From an uncultured Clostridia bacterium (lineage in GTDB: Bacteria; Bacillota; Clostridia; Oscillospirales; CAG-272), in contig CALCTA010000178.1 of NCBI GenBank assembly GCA_937893945.1, positions 1 through 23,948 on the forward strand: DNA of 23,948 bases, in the 5' to 3' direction. This document shows positions 16,811-23,948 of this stretch, piece by piece. Each line of letters starts with the position of its first letter. Within the stretch, counting starts at the first letter, position 1. The notes below the pieces were generated by a model, which worked only from the letters and a program-made list of their open reading frames with translations, ran no database searches and was not told where the DNA came from. A program made the position numbers and the translations under genes.

Positions 16811-18301
16811 TTACTCCTGTATGTATTGGTCAAAGAAAGACTTTACGTCTTCCTCGGTAATAGTTCCGTCCATAGCGGCAACGTTCTTGTCGAGTATATC
16901 AGCCATTTTTTCGTTCAGATTTTCAGGAATATACATTCCCGTGTCGCCAAAGTGCTCTGCAACACCGTTTGAGATAGCCAAGAGCTTGACCGATCCGCTC
17001 AGTCCCTGCGCATCCTGAAGAGCCGACGCAAGCTCCTTGTAAAGCTTGCTCTTGATAGCATCGGTATATATCGGTGCGTTCTCAAGCTCCTGCGCAACGA
17101 CGTTCATTATAAGGTTTTCTATTGCCACGTGAACCGTGCTCATGTGCGGATTCTTGTACAGCTCGTCCTCTATCCTCTGTATTCCGTTCATCGCAACGAA
17201 TTCCTTCATAAAGGTCGCGTAATCACCGTTCAGCGAAAGCGCAGAGTATTCCTGGAACGTCCTTATCAAAGTAACGATCGTAGTAATATCCGCATCTATC
17301 GTATCAAAGGTTGACGTTGAGCATACGTAAAGCACCGAGTCCATAAAGCCGTCAAGAGCGGCGTGTCCGCCAAGCGAGGGCTTCTTTATGCCCATATATT
17401 TCTCGCCCTCGAGCCATTTCGTAGCGGCGTTATTCAAAAACTCTGCCGAAAGAAGCTTTAGAGCGACTGAGTCGCTGATGGTCATAAGCAGGCCTTCTGC
17501 CTTGACTATATTGTCGGGAGTTATCGCTCCCGCGGAAACAAGCGAAGTTCTCAGACCCATAATATCTATGCTGCCGACGATCTCGACTTCCCTGTTAATA
17601 CAGGTCGTTTGACCGCCGACCGAGATAGTGGTAGTCATATCATACAATGCTCTACCTCCGCAGGCATTGAGGACCGTTCCCGCGAAATCATCCGAGTATT
17701 TATCAAGAAGCTCAAGGCTCTTGGCATTCTTGAATTTAACATTTGTGAGGCTGGTCTCAACTATATCCACAACGTCGTCAGCCGTATTCAGAAGTCCCGT
17801 AATCGGCATAAACACGACGATCGCTATGAGAAATCCCGAAACAACACCCACTAAAGCGCCCATTCTCTTGTTGTATTTAACGTAATAGTCCTCGTTTTCA
17901 GGAGAATAATCCAATACGTGCTTGGGGCTCTTTTTACGGCTTGCTCGCATAACGATGCCTACTATAACCTTTATAAGCCATCTGAGAAGGAAGAAAACGG
18001 GGATATACAGAAGGAGAGCAAGCAGCACCTTTACAAGTACTCCGCACAAAGGCTCCAAAAGTCCTACCTTCGACATGAGAGTTTGATAGATCTTAACTCT
18101 GCCGAGCAGGAAAAGAACGAGATCTCCGCAAGGGGAGGCTATCAGAAGCGAAGCCAACACCGCAAGTATAGTGCTTGCGAAGGTTACCGCCAGATTAACG
18201 AGCGATACCGCGAGCCCCTTTTTATATCCCGCCTTTGCCTGAACATATACGATCGCGGCGGTAATTCCAAGTATAACTACCGAAAGTAAAGTAAACGTCA
18301 T
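16811..18301 (-). CDS. CvpA-like polytopic membrane protein, first gene of the AAA+/YDG operon
   Basis: 496 aa. Residues 1-170 hold about four to five membrane segments with features seen in CvpA-family proteins: a Gly-rich N-terminal segment (AGYKKGLAVSL, 23-33) and NKRMGALVGVVSGFLIAIVV (144-163), where CvpA proteins have R..G...G...G. The remaining 320 residues are mostly helical and soluble, far longer than a plain CvpA (about 160-220 aa); this extension I do not recognise. CvpA relatives are inner-membrane proteins linked to envelope stress and colicin V production, but the family function is loosely defined. It has AAGGAG 7 nt before ATG and lies 102 nt downstream of the promoter's -10 box. 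A 12-bp gap follows to the next gene. Confidence 0.8.
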   Translation of the reverse strand: MTFTLLSVVILGITAAIVYVQAKAGYKKGLAVSLVNLAVTFASTILAVLASLLIASPCGDLVLFLLGRVKIYQTLMSKVGLLEPLCGVLVKVLLALLLYIPVFFLLRWLIKVIVGIVMRASRKKSPKHVLDYSPENEDYYVKYNKRMGALVGVVSGFLIAIVVFMPITGLLNTADDVVDIVETSLTNVKFKNAKSLELLDKYSDDFAGTVLNACGGRALYDMTTTISVGGQTTCINREVEIVGSIDIMGLRTSLVSAGAITPDNIVKAEGLLMTISDSVALKLLSAEFLNNAATKWLEGEKYMGIKKPSLGGHAALDGFMDSVLYVCSTSTFDTIDADITTIVTLIRTFQEYSALSLNGDYATFMKEFVAMNGIQRIEDELYKNPHMSTVHVAIENLIMNVVAQELENAPIYTDAIKSKLYKELASALQDAQGLSGSVKLLAISNGVAEHFGDTGMYIPENLNEKMADILDKNVAAMDGTITEEDVKSFFDQYIQE

Positions 18302-18396
18302 TGAAGTTCTCCTTAAGTATCTACAATGCTGTACACGCAGCCTTTTTTATAAATAACCTTTTAGCAAAATGCATATAAATATAGATGATATGTATA
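18302..18396 (-). promoter_or_regulatory. 5' leader of the AAA+/YDG operon
   Basis: About 95 nt from the likely transcription start to the ATG at 18301. It is AT-rich, has a good AAGGAG Shine-Dalgarno, and contains only a 4-bp hairpin (GCTG/CAGC, 18328-18341) not followed by a T run. I see no riboswitch or T-box pattern. Confidence 0.6.
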
Positions 18397-18402
18397 AATT
18401 TC

Positions 18403-18431
18403 ATTATATCACTAATACCATACTTTGTCAA
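18403..18431 (-). promoter_or_regulatory. Perfect sigma-A promoter of the AAA+/YDG operon
   Basis: On the minus strand the -35 TTGACA (18426-18431) and -10 TATAAT (18403-18408) are separated by exactly 17 nt. An extended -10 TG lies one base before TATAAT. Upstream DNA (about 18432-18480) is rich in A and T tracts, like an UP element. No obvious operator palindrome overlaps it. A match this close suggests strong housekeeping expression unless a repressor acts. Confidence 0.92.
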
Positions 18432-18544
18432 TAGTTATTGCATTTTTTGTAAACAAACAATTAAAAAATATATAATTTTCCTTTTCTTTTTCATACCTGC
18501 GGCATCGTTTTACCATTATTCCAATAATAAAACAGCGTTGTTAA

Positions 18545-18583
18545 TAAAAAAATTAAGCGAGATCTCTCTCGCTTAATTTTTTT
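18545..18583. terminator. Intrinsic terminator after the pilus operon (bidirectional form)
   Basis: A 12-bp perfect stem, aattaagcgaga (18551-18562) with its complement at 18567-18578 and a 4-nt loop, flanked by an A run on one side and a T run on the other, so it works on either strand. It lies about 26 bp after the pilB stop and separates the two operons. No convergent gene is seen on the plus strand. Confidence 0.93.
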
Positions 18584-18609
18584 AGCATTTTATTTTTCTT
18601 TTGGGATTT

Positions 18610-20298
18610 TTACTCTACATTCAAGGTCATAAGCTCATGGATACTCGTTACGCCCTTTTCTACAAGGCTCTTGCAGGAGCTCCACAGCGTTACCATTCCA
18701 TTTTGCTTTGCAAGGTCGCGAAGCACCTCAAGATTCTTCTCACGAACGACCGCATTACGCATATTTTCGTTCATATACATGATCTCGTGTACCGCAATTC
18801 TTCCTTTATATCCCGTACCGTTACAGAACTGGCAGCCATGAGGACGATAAATACTGATCGGATCTTTAATTCCGAGTATCTCCATCTCTTTTGCGTTGGT
18901 CTTACCCTTCTTTTTACATTCGGGACACAGACGCTTAACAAGTCTTTGCGCAATTACGCCTACCAGCGCGTCGGCTACGAGGTAATCTGCCACGCCCATA
19001 TCCTCCAGACGCGTGATAGCTCCCGTCGCGTCGTTGGTATGGAGGGTACTGAAAACGATATGTCCGGTTATTGCCGCTCTGACGGCTATTTCCGCAGTTT
19101 CCTCATCACGCATCTCTCCTATCATTATAACGTCAGGGTCCTGACGGAGAATAGAACGAAGCGCTGCCGAGAAGGTCATATTTGCTTTTGTGTTTACCTG
19201 CGTCTGATTGACACCAGCCATAATATACTCAACGGGGTCCTCGACAGTAACGATATTCACAGCAGATGTATTTACTTCTTTCAAGAAGGAATACAGAGTC
19301 GTTGACTTACCGCATCCCGTAGGTCCTGTAAGCAAGATGATTCCGTGGGGTTTCGCCAGCATCTTATCGATCAGGACGTTTTCACTCTCTGTAAAACCGA
19401 GGTCTTCTCTTGTAAATCTGAATGAAGTCTTATCAAGAACACGGATAACGAATTTCTCGCCAAACACTGTCGGAAGCGAGGAAACACGGAAGTCAAATTC
19501 TTTTCCGCCGACCATCATATTGATACGTCCGTCCTGAGGTATTCTTCTCTCTGCTATGTTAAGTCCCGCCATGATCTTGATACGGGCGCATATAGCGGAA
19601 TAGGAATTTATCGGGAACTCTGCTCTTTCCTGCAGATCTCCGTCGATACGGTAGCGCACCTTAACCACTTTTTCAAAGGGCTCGATATGTATATCACTTG
19701 CTCGATACGGTACTGCTTCCTTGATGATGGAATCTACCAAGCGCACGGACGGATTGTTTACGACGTCATTCTCTACGATCTCATCATCTGTATCTAACTT
19801 TTTGTTTGAGAACAAAGCCGCATCACCCTCAGTGTTCAGGTCGTCAAGAGCGGCAGAGGTTGACACTACCGCCGCTATTGAATCGATATATCTATCGATC
19901 TGAACGGGCGGAACAAGAACGTAATCAACGGGAGAAATGATCTGCGAGTTGATCGCCGACATAGAAGAGCAATCAAGAGGCTTTGCGACTGCGATCAGCA
20001 GCTTTCCCTCTATGCTCATCGATACGGGAATTACTTTATACCGCTTCATAAACTCAAAAGTGAACAAATCGAACAATGCTTTGTCTATATCAAGCATATC
20101 GATCTCCACGTACGGCATACAGTAATACTCACCCAGAACCGGTAATTCTCTCGCCTCGGTCGTGTATTCCTTGGCAAGCATATAATCTCTTACCGAAACG
20201 CCCAAGCGCTCGCAGTCCTCGAGTATCTTTTCCGCTTGCTTTTTCTTAATTACTTTTTTGTATATGTAGAACTGTAAAAGCTCTCTGTTTATATTCAT
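18610..20298 (-). CDS. pilB: Type IV pilus / type II secretion assembly ATPase (PilB/GspE family)
   Basis: 562 aa, cytoplasmic. An N-terminal MshEN-type region (about 5-140) is followed by the hexameric ATPase core. Walker A is GPTGCGKST (325-333), the Asp box TVEDPVEY (351-358), Walker B DVIMIGEMRDEETA (389-402) and the His box HIVFSTLHTND (413-423). A zinc-binding pair C458-x2-C461 and C489-x2-C492 is characteristic of PilB/GspE rather than PilT. It powers pilin subunit extrusion through the PilC platform. The start is supported by GGAGGT 5 nt upstream; 14 bp separate it from pilC. It is the last gene before the terminator. Met395 in GEMRD replaces the commoner Ile, a mild change. Confidence 0.96.
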   Translation of the reverse strand: MNINRELLQFYIYKKVIKKKQAEKILEDCERLGVSVRDYMLAKEYTTEARELPVLGEYYCMPYVEIDMLDIDKALFDLFTFEFMKRYKVIPVSMSIEGKLLIAVAKPLDCSSMSAINSQIISPVDYVLVPPVQIDRYIDSIAAVVSTSAALDDLNTEGDAALFSNKKLDTDDEIVENDVVNNPSVRLVDSIIKEAVPYRASDIHIEPFEKVVKVRYRIDGDLQERAEFPINSYSAICARIKIMAGLNIAERRIPQDGRINMMVGGKEFDFRVSSLPTVFGEKFVIRVLDKTSFRFTREDLGFTESENVLIDKMLAKPHGIILLTGPTGCGKSTTLYSFLKEVNTSAVNIVTVEDPVEYIMAGVNQTQVNTKANMTFSAALRSILRQDPDVIMIGEMRDEETAEIAVRAAITGHIVFSTLHTNDATGAITRLEDMGVADYLVADALVGVIAQRLVKRLCPECKKKGKTNAKEMEILGIKDPISIYRPHGCQFCNGTGYKGRIAVHEIMYMNENMRNAVVREKNLEVLRDLAKQNGMVTLWSSCKSLVEKGVTSIHELMTLNVE

Positions 20299-20312
20299 CT
20301 GCTACCTCCGGA

Positions 20313-21524
20313 TCAAGCAAGTCCATTCATAATGGAAAGCATAGGCGAATAAACCGCAATGAACAATGTTCCGATCACCACGCCCATGATAATAAGCATC
20401 GTAGGTTGAATTTTCGAGGTAAGCGAGGACAGAGAGGATTCCACTTGCTCGTCAAAAAACATATAAGAACGACCCAAGACGTCCTCTAAAGACGCTGTTT
20501 TCTCACCAACCGAGATCATTTGTATCAACATTTGCGGGAATAAGTTTTGCTTTTGGAACGCATTGGTCAGCGAAACGCCGTGGCGGACGTCCTCTGCCGC
20601 TTCGTTAAATCTCTCCTCGACGTAACGGTTACCCAAAATAATGGATATGGTATCAAGAGCCGTCGCCAAGTCCATTCCGCTCTCCAACAGTAAGCTGAAC
20701 GCACGCGCGAAGCGAGCGGTGATCAAATTGATCTGAACCTGTCCTATCAAGGGACATTTTGCTTTGAAAACGTCGATCGCCTTTTTGCCGACTTCCGTTC
20801 GGGAAAAGAGGAAAAATCCACCGCCGATCAGGATAACAAAAAGAATTATCAAGTGCCACCAATTCAAGATAAAATCAGAGATATTATACACGACCAGGGT
20901 AATACCCTCGGGCTCAACGTCAAGGGTTGAAAGTGTCTCTCTGAAGGTAGGAACGACGAAGGCGAGCATTATGACAGTTATGCCTACCGTCATCATAGCA
21001 AGCATCATCGGGTACGCCAAGGCGCTTTTCACCTTTCGCTTGACTGCCGCATCGTTTTCGTAATAATCCGCAAGCGCTACGAAAACGCTATCAAGCTTTC
21101 CGCTCGCTTCTCCCACGTGTACCATGCTGCGAAAGAAATCGGGAAAGACCTTTTTGTGCTTGTCAAGAGCTTCGGATAACATCGATCCGCCCTTTACGTC
21201 TTCACTGATGACCTGCAAAATAGATTTAAAATACGCCGTATAGGGCTGCTGCTTTAAGCTTTCAATACAGCCAAGCAGCGGAATTCCCGTTGACACCATG
21301 ATAGAAAACTGTCGGCAAAACGTCGTAAGCTCCGAAAGCTTGACCTTGCCCGTACCGAGAGTAAAGAAAGAAGACGGTGTGCCGCCCTTGTAGATCGAAG
21401 CGGAGACCAGGTACAAATTCTGCTTGGTAAGCTGCACAGCGAGATCGTTTTCGTCATCTGCAATAAATATGCCTTTATATTTCTTTTTCTGCAAATTTAC
21501 CGCTACATATTTATATGTTGGCAT
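20313..21524 (-). CDS. pilC: Type IV pilus inner-membrane platform protein (PilC/GspF family)
   Basis: 403 aa from the ATG at 21524 (MPTYKYVAVN). This start has AGGAG 7 nt upstream and leaves 20 bp after the peptidase gene; a TTG at 21572 would overlap that gene and add 16 atypical residues. Two GspF domains are visible, with the paired signatures HVGEASGKLD (first) and SVGEKTASLEDVL (second). Three membrane segments are present, two in the middle after the first domain (around 170-190 and 215-240) and one near the C-terminus (around 375-395). Length is normal for the family. It forms the membrane base on which PilB turns. Confidence 0.95.
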   Translation of the reverse strand: MPTYKYVAVNLQKKKYKGIFIADDENDLAVQLTKQNLYLVSASIYKGGTPSSFFTLGTGKVKLSELTTFCRQFSIMVSTGIPLLGCIESLKQQPYTAYFKSILQVISEDVKGGSMLSEALDKHKKVFPDFFRSMVHVGEASGKLDSVFVALADYYENDAAVKRKVKSALAYPMMLAMMTVGITVIMLAFVVPTFRETLSTLDVEPEGITLVVYNISDFILNWWHLIILFVILIGGGFFLFSRTEVGKKAIDVFKAKCPLIGQVQINLITARFARAFSLLLESGMDLATALDTISIILGNRYVEERFNEAAEDVRHGVSLTNAFQKQNLFPQMLIQMISVGEKTASLEDVLGRSYMFFDEQVESSLSSLTSKIQPTMLIIMGVVIGTLFIAVYSPMLSIMNGLA

Positions 21525-21531
21525 AAGCTCT

Positions 21532-21536
21532 CTCCT
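21532..21536 (-). promoter_or_regulatory. Ribosome-binding site deciding the pilC start
   Basis: AGGAG within a purine-rich stretch, 7 nt before ATG 21524. It supports the shorter pilC reading. Confidence 0.7.
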
Positions 21537-21544
21537 CTCTTTCT

Positions 21545-22330
21545 TTATAATCCTATCAACGATAAGTACCAACTAAGGATCTGCGTTCCGAAAAGCATAG
21601 ACACTCCGAAACCGACCACCAAAAACGGAGCAAAGGGAAACTGTCTGCTCTCTCCCTCTTTGCCCTTTGAAAGTATCAGCAAAATTATAGTTGCGGGAAT
21701 AGTAGCTATCACTAATCCGAGCAACAGTCGCTCCCAGCCGAGCAAAAGTCCCACAACGCCGGCGAGCTTTACGTCGCCGCCGCCAAGACCTTCCTTCTTG
21801 CACAGCTTCTCAAAGCCCCACGAGATAAGGAAGAATACCGCAAATCCCGCAACGCCGCCTATCACGTGAGAAAGCCAGCCAAAGTCCTTATCAAAGAAAA
21901 TGCTTGCTATACCAAGAACGAGCAAAATTATCTGAAAACGGTCAAATATGATCTTGTGCTCAAGATCAATAAAAAACACGCAGATAAATACGGACGATAC
22001 TATCATATAAATGCACGCAAGCGGAATGCTTTTACTCCAGAAGAGGAAAGCGCACAGCAACCACAGAAGCGTGTTTGCAAGCTCTACCGCCGTATAGCGA
22101 AACGAAATGTGCGTTTTGCACTTTCGGCATTTTCCGCCAAGCATCAGATAGGAAAGCACGGGGATATTATCATACCACCTAAGCTCATATTTGCAGGACG
22201 GGCAGTGAGAATTAGGCTTTGCAAGGCTCATATTGTTGGGCAGACGGTAAATAACCACGTTGAGAAAGCTTCCCACACACAAGCCGAATATGCCCGAAAG
22301 AACGTATACGCAAATCAAATAAAGATCCAT
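21545..22330 (-). CDS. pilD: Prepilin peptidase / N-methyltransferase (type IV leader peptidase)
   Basis: 261 aa, polytopic membrane protein. The N-terminal GxxxGSFLNVVIYRLP block (16-31) and cytoplasmic zinc loop with C43-x2-C46 and C68-x2-C71 are the features of the methylating, full-length class. The two catalytic aspartates of this aspartic protease family are Asp122 (FFIDLEHKI) and Asp186 (LGGGDVKL). It cleaves the leader of prepilins and methylates the new N-terminus. It starts 10 bp after the PilM-like gene and ends 20 bp before pilC. Its presence implies prepilin substrates encoded elsewhere or just outside the window. Confidence 0.96.
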   Translation of the reverse strand: MDLYLICVYVLSGIFGLCVGSFLNVVIYRLPNNMSLAKPNSHCPSCKYELRWYDNIPVLSYLMLGGKCRKCKTHISFRYTAVELANTLLWLLCAFLFWSKSIPLACIYMIVSSVFICVFFIDLEHKIIFDRFQIILLVLGIASIFFDKDFGWLSHVIGGVAGFAVFFLISWGFEKLCKKEGLGGGDVKLAGVVGLLLGWERLLLGLVIATIPATIILLILSKGKEGESRQFPFAPFLVVGFGVSMLFGTQILSWYLSLIGL

Positions 22331-22340
22331 ATTCTATTCC

Positions 22341-23654
22341 TCAGAATTTACCGACAGCCGTGATCTGCTTGGGGAATAGACCGCCGTACAATTCAAGATT
22401 AGAAAGGATCGTCGCTTCCTCTTCTTCGTTCGGCAGGCAGGTAAAGGTAACTCCGTTTTCCTCTGCTTCCTCGTTTACCATATCTATCACGCCCATAAGC
22501 TCCTTGGGGAGATTTACACATACAAACTCGGGCTTGCCAAGCTCTGTAAGTCTCTCGTTGCCGTGTATCAGAGTCAGCGCCCACTTAACGAACACGCGGA
22601 AATTCTCATAAGCTATTCCCTCCTCTGTTTCGGGAACTTCACGAAGCATAAACTTGGGGAGCTTTCTCGGAGATTTCCTTGTAAATATCTTCTGATTAAG
22701 CTGAGGACGTACGGTTTCCACCACTTCTGCTTCTGCCTCTACATCTGTCTCCGCCTCTGCCTCGTCATCGTTATCGCTCTCACCGTCAGCGAGAGCATCA
22801 AGGTCCGATATGACCTTCTCGGCGTTACCCGCCTCAACAGCTTCCGCAAGCTCCTCGCCCTCATCCTCGCTATCCACGATAGCATCGGCAAATTCCTCGC
22901 CGAGAGCCATGATCGTAAGCTTCTTGGATTTTGCTTTTTCTCTTGCGTTCAGAACGGTAAGCTCGGCATAAGAATGGTCAAACAGCATATCCTCCGAGAT
23001 TACCTTGGGCTTTCTCAGAAACTCAAGTCCGAAGGGGAGCACGTAATATCCAACTGTTTTTCCGTTTGCCACGAATGCGAAACGGGAATATACGTCCTTT
23101 ATATCCAGGAATAAGTAGGATGCGTTCTTGAGCTTGGGATTAAGCAATACCGCACCGCTCACCGCCGCGCTTGAAGCATAGGTAAGAGTATCGACAAGCA
23201 GCTTGTTCTCCGAGCAAGCGGCATAGATCGAGGAGATAATGTTCTTCTGCACTGCCGCTATCGCGAAGGTGGAATACTGCTTATTCTGCTCCGCGACGTG
23301 TGATACCACGTGCAGATCCTTATAGTTGCGGTAAAGTCCTCCAAGGGTTACGTCAAGAGTTTTCTTGGTCTGTCCGAATCCCTTCATAGTGGGAATTCTG
23401 ATAGTATCCGTCATAACCGCCTTGTCGGGCAAAACGACCGTAACCTTTCTTACAGTCTCAGAGGGCGTATCCTGAGCAAATTCCTTTACGGCTTCCTTGA
23501 ATTTTGCAAAGAAATTTTCGTCAAACTGACCGCCTGCGTAGCTCTTTATATGATGTGCAATCGTGCTTTTGTCGTTGCCGATCATCGAATAAAAATGAAA
23601 GACCGAACGCTCCGCGTCAATCGCTATTGTTGTAGAATAATTTAATTTCTGCAT
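22341..23654 (-). CDS. PilM-like actin-fold pilus assembly protein with acidic insert
   Basis: 437 aa, soluble. It begins with an actin-type phosphate-1 motif (TTIAIDAERSVFHFY, 8-22), followed by VTVVLPDKAVMTDTIRIP (71-88), which matches the strand and PilM-type xLP pattern. A second ATPase-like strand (YLFLDIKDVYSRFAFV, 180-195) supports the actin/PilM fold. Position beside pilD, pilC and pilB supports the PilM role, a cytoplasmic ring protein linking to PilN. Divergence is high, so this is by fold pattern and context. Residues about 253-315 are a long, very acidic Glu/Asp/Ala insert followed by a basic patch (FTRKSPRKLP); this is unlike standard PilM. GGAG lies 8 nt before the ATG. Confidence 0.7.
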   Translation of the reverse strand: MQKLNYSTTIAIDAERSVFHFYSMIGNDKSTIAHHIKSYAGGQFDENFFAKFKEAVKEFAQDTPSETVRKVTVVLPDKAVMTDTIRIPTMKGFGQTKKTLDVTLGGLYRNYKDLHVVSHVAEQNKQYSTFAIAAVQKNIISSIYAACSENKLLVDTLTYASSAAVSGAVLLNPKLKNASYLFLDIKDVYSRFAFVANGKTVGYYVLPFGLEFLRKPKVISEDMLFDHSYAELTVLNAREKAKSKKLTIMALGEEFADAIVDSEDEGEELAEAVEAGNAEKVISDLDALADGESDNDDEAEAETDVEAEAEVVETVRPQLNQKIFTRKSPRKLPKFMLREVPETEEGIAYENFRVFVKWALTLIHGNERLTELGKPEFVCVNLPKELMGVIDMVNEEAEENGVTFTCLPNEEEEATILSNLELYGGLFPKQITAVGKF

Positions 23655-23683
23655 CTTCTATTCTCCGTTTTTAATCTTAAAAA

Positions 23684-23948
23684 TCACTCTGTAGCTTGCG
23701 GAAGAGAGTAGCGCCATTTAAGAACGTTAACTTCGCCTTCAGCGACCGCCACTTCCACGTAAAGCACCACTGATTTTGATTGATCGTCTTTATGCCAAAC
23801 AGTGAGGATGTTTCCATCCACCTCGCAGGTGTAATTTTTATAGCCATCCTTGTTAAAGGTTTCTCCGCTGCCTTTAAGCCCCGCGATAAAATCTTCTCCG
23901 ATCTGATCTATCTCCACGTCATGCAGCAAGACCGTTTTTTCTATCTTA
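23684..23948 (-). CDS. 3' end of an unidentified gene of the pilus operon
   Basis: The frame is open through the right window edge to base 23948 and ends at TGA 23684-23686, so at least 87 codons of the C-terminus are present. I take it as partial; a TTG at 23929 is not a likely start. The visible part is a soluble, beta-looking sequence (KDGYKNYTCEVDGNILTVWH). It lies 29 bp before the PilM-like gene. A pilin-like or other pilus component is possible but not shown by sequence. Confidence 0.6.
   Translation of the reverse strand, partial: KIEKTVLLHDVEIDQIGEDFIAGLKGSGETFNKDGYKNYTCEVDGNILTVWHKDDQSKSVVLYVEVAVAEGEVNVLKWRYSLPQATE

Noticed and set aside
18328..18341. Hairpin in the operon leader as an attenuator
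   Set aside because: The stem is only 4 bp and no T run follows.
21525..21572. Earlier TTG start for pilC
   Set aside because: It would overlap the end of pilD and lacks a Shine-Dalgarno. The ATG at 21524 has AGGAG at good spacing and matches the usual N-terminus of the family.

Overview
The window looks like part of a Gram-positive (Bacillota/Clostridia-type, probably uncultured) chromosome. Evidence: AGGAG-type ribosome-binding sites before most genes, a perfect sigma-A promoter (TTGACA, 17 nt, TATAAT), surface proteins built of YDG-type repeats, and a Gram-positive style type IV pilus set. All supported genes lie on the minus strand, so they are transcribed from the right end of the window to the left. 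I see no tRNA, rRNA, CRISPR array, transposase or integrase.

Right block (18610-23948): a pilus/secretion biogenesis operon. In transcription order it holds the 3' end of an unidentified gene, a PilM-like actin-fold protein with an acidic insert, prepilin peptidase (PilD), the inner-membrane platform protein (PilC) and the assembly ATPase (PilB). It ends at a strong hairpin terminator at 18545-18583. No PilT and no pilin gene is seen.

Left block (1-18301): a nine-gene operon of about 18 kb that starts at the consensus promoter (18403-18431) and runs off the left edge. Order: a CvpA-like membrane protein; a three-TM and a one-TM protein of unknown function; a 1141-aa fusion of a catalytically eroded GH3 glycosidase, a TM hairpin and a dead McrB-like AAA+ domain; a membrane-tethered McrB-like AAA+ ATPase; a DUF2357-like protein with a long coiled coil where a nuclease might be expected; a second membrane-tethered AAA+ ATPase whose ATPase part is identical to the first; a transglutaminase-like protein embedded in YDG repeats; and a very large YDG-repeat protein that is incomplete here. 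Gaps are 8-41 bp, with one ATGA stop/start overlap.

My reading (inference) is that this second operon is an undescribed envelope-associated AAA+ machine. Active and inactive McrB-type subunits sit on the cytoplasmic face of the membrane with a coiled-coil partner, and act with secreted or anchored transglutaminase/YDG surface proteins. The layout recalls MoxR ATPase-transglutaminase clusters, but the ATPases are McrB-type. The 1,106-bp perfect direct repeat carrying the two ATPase domains is the most striking DNA-level feature.
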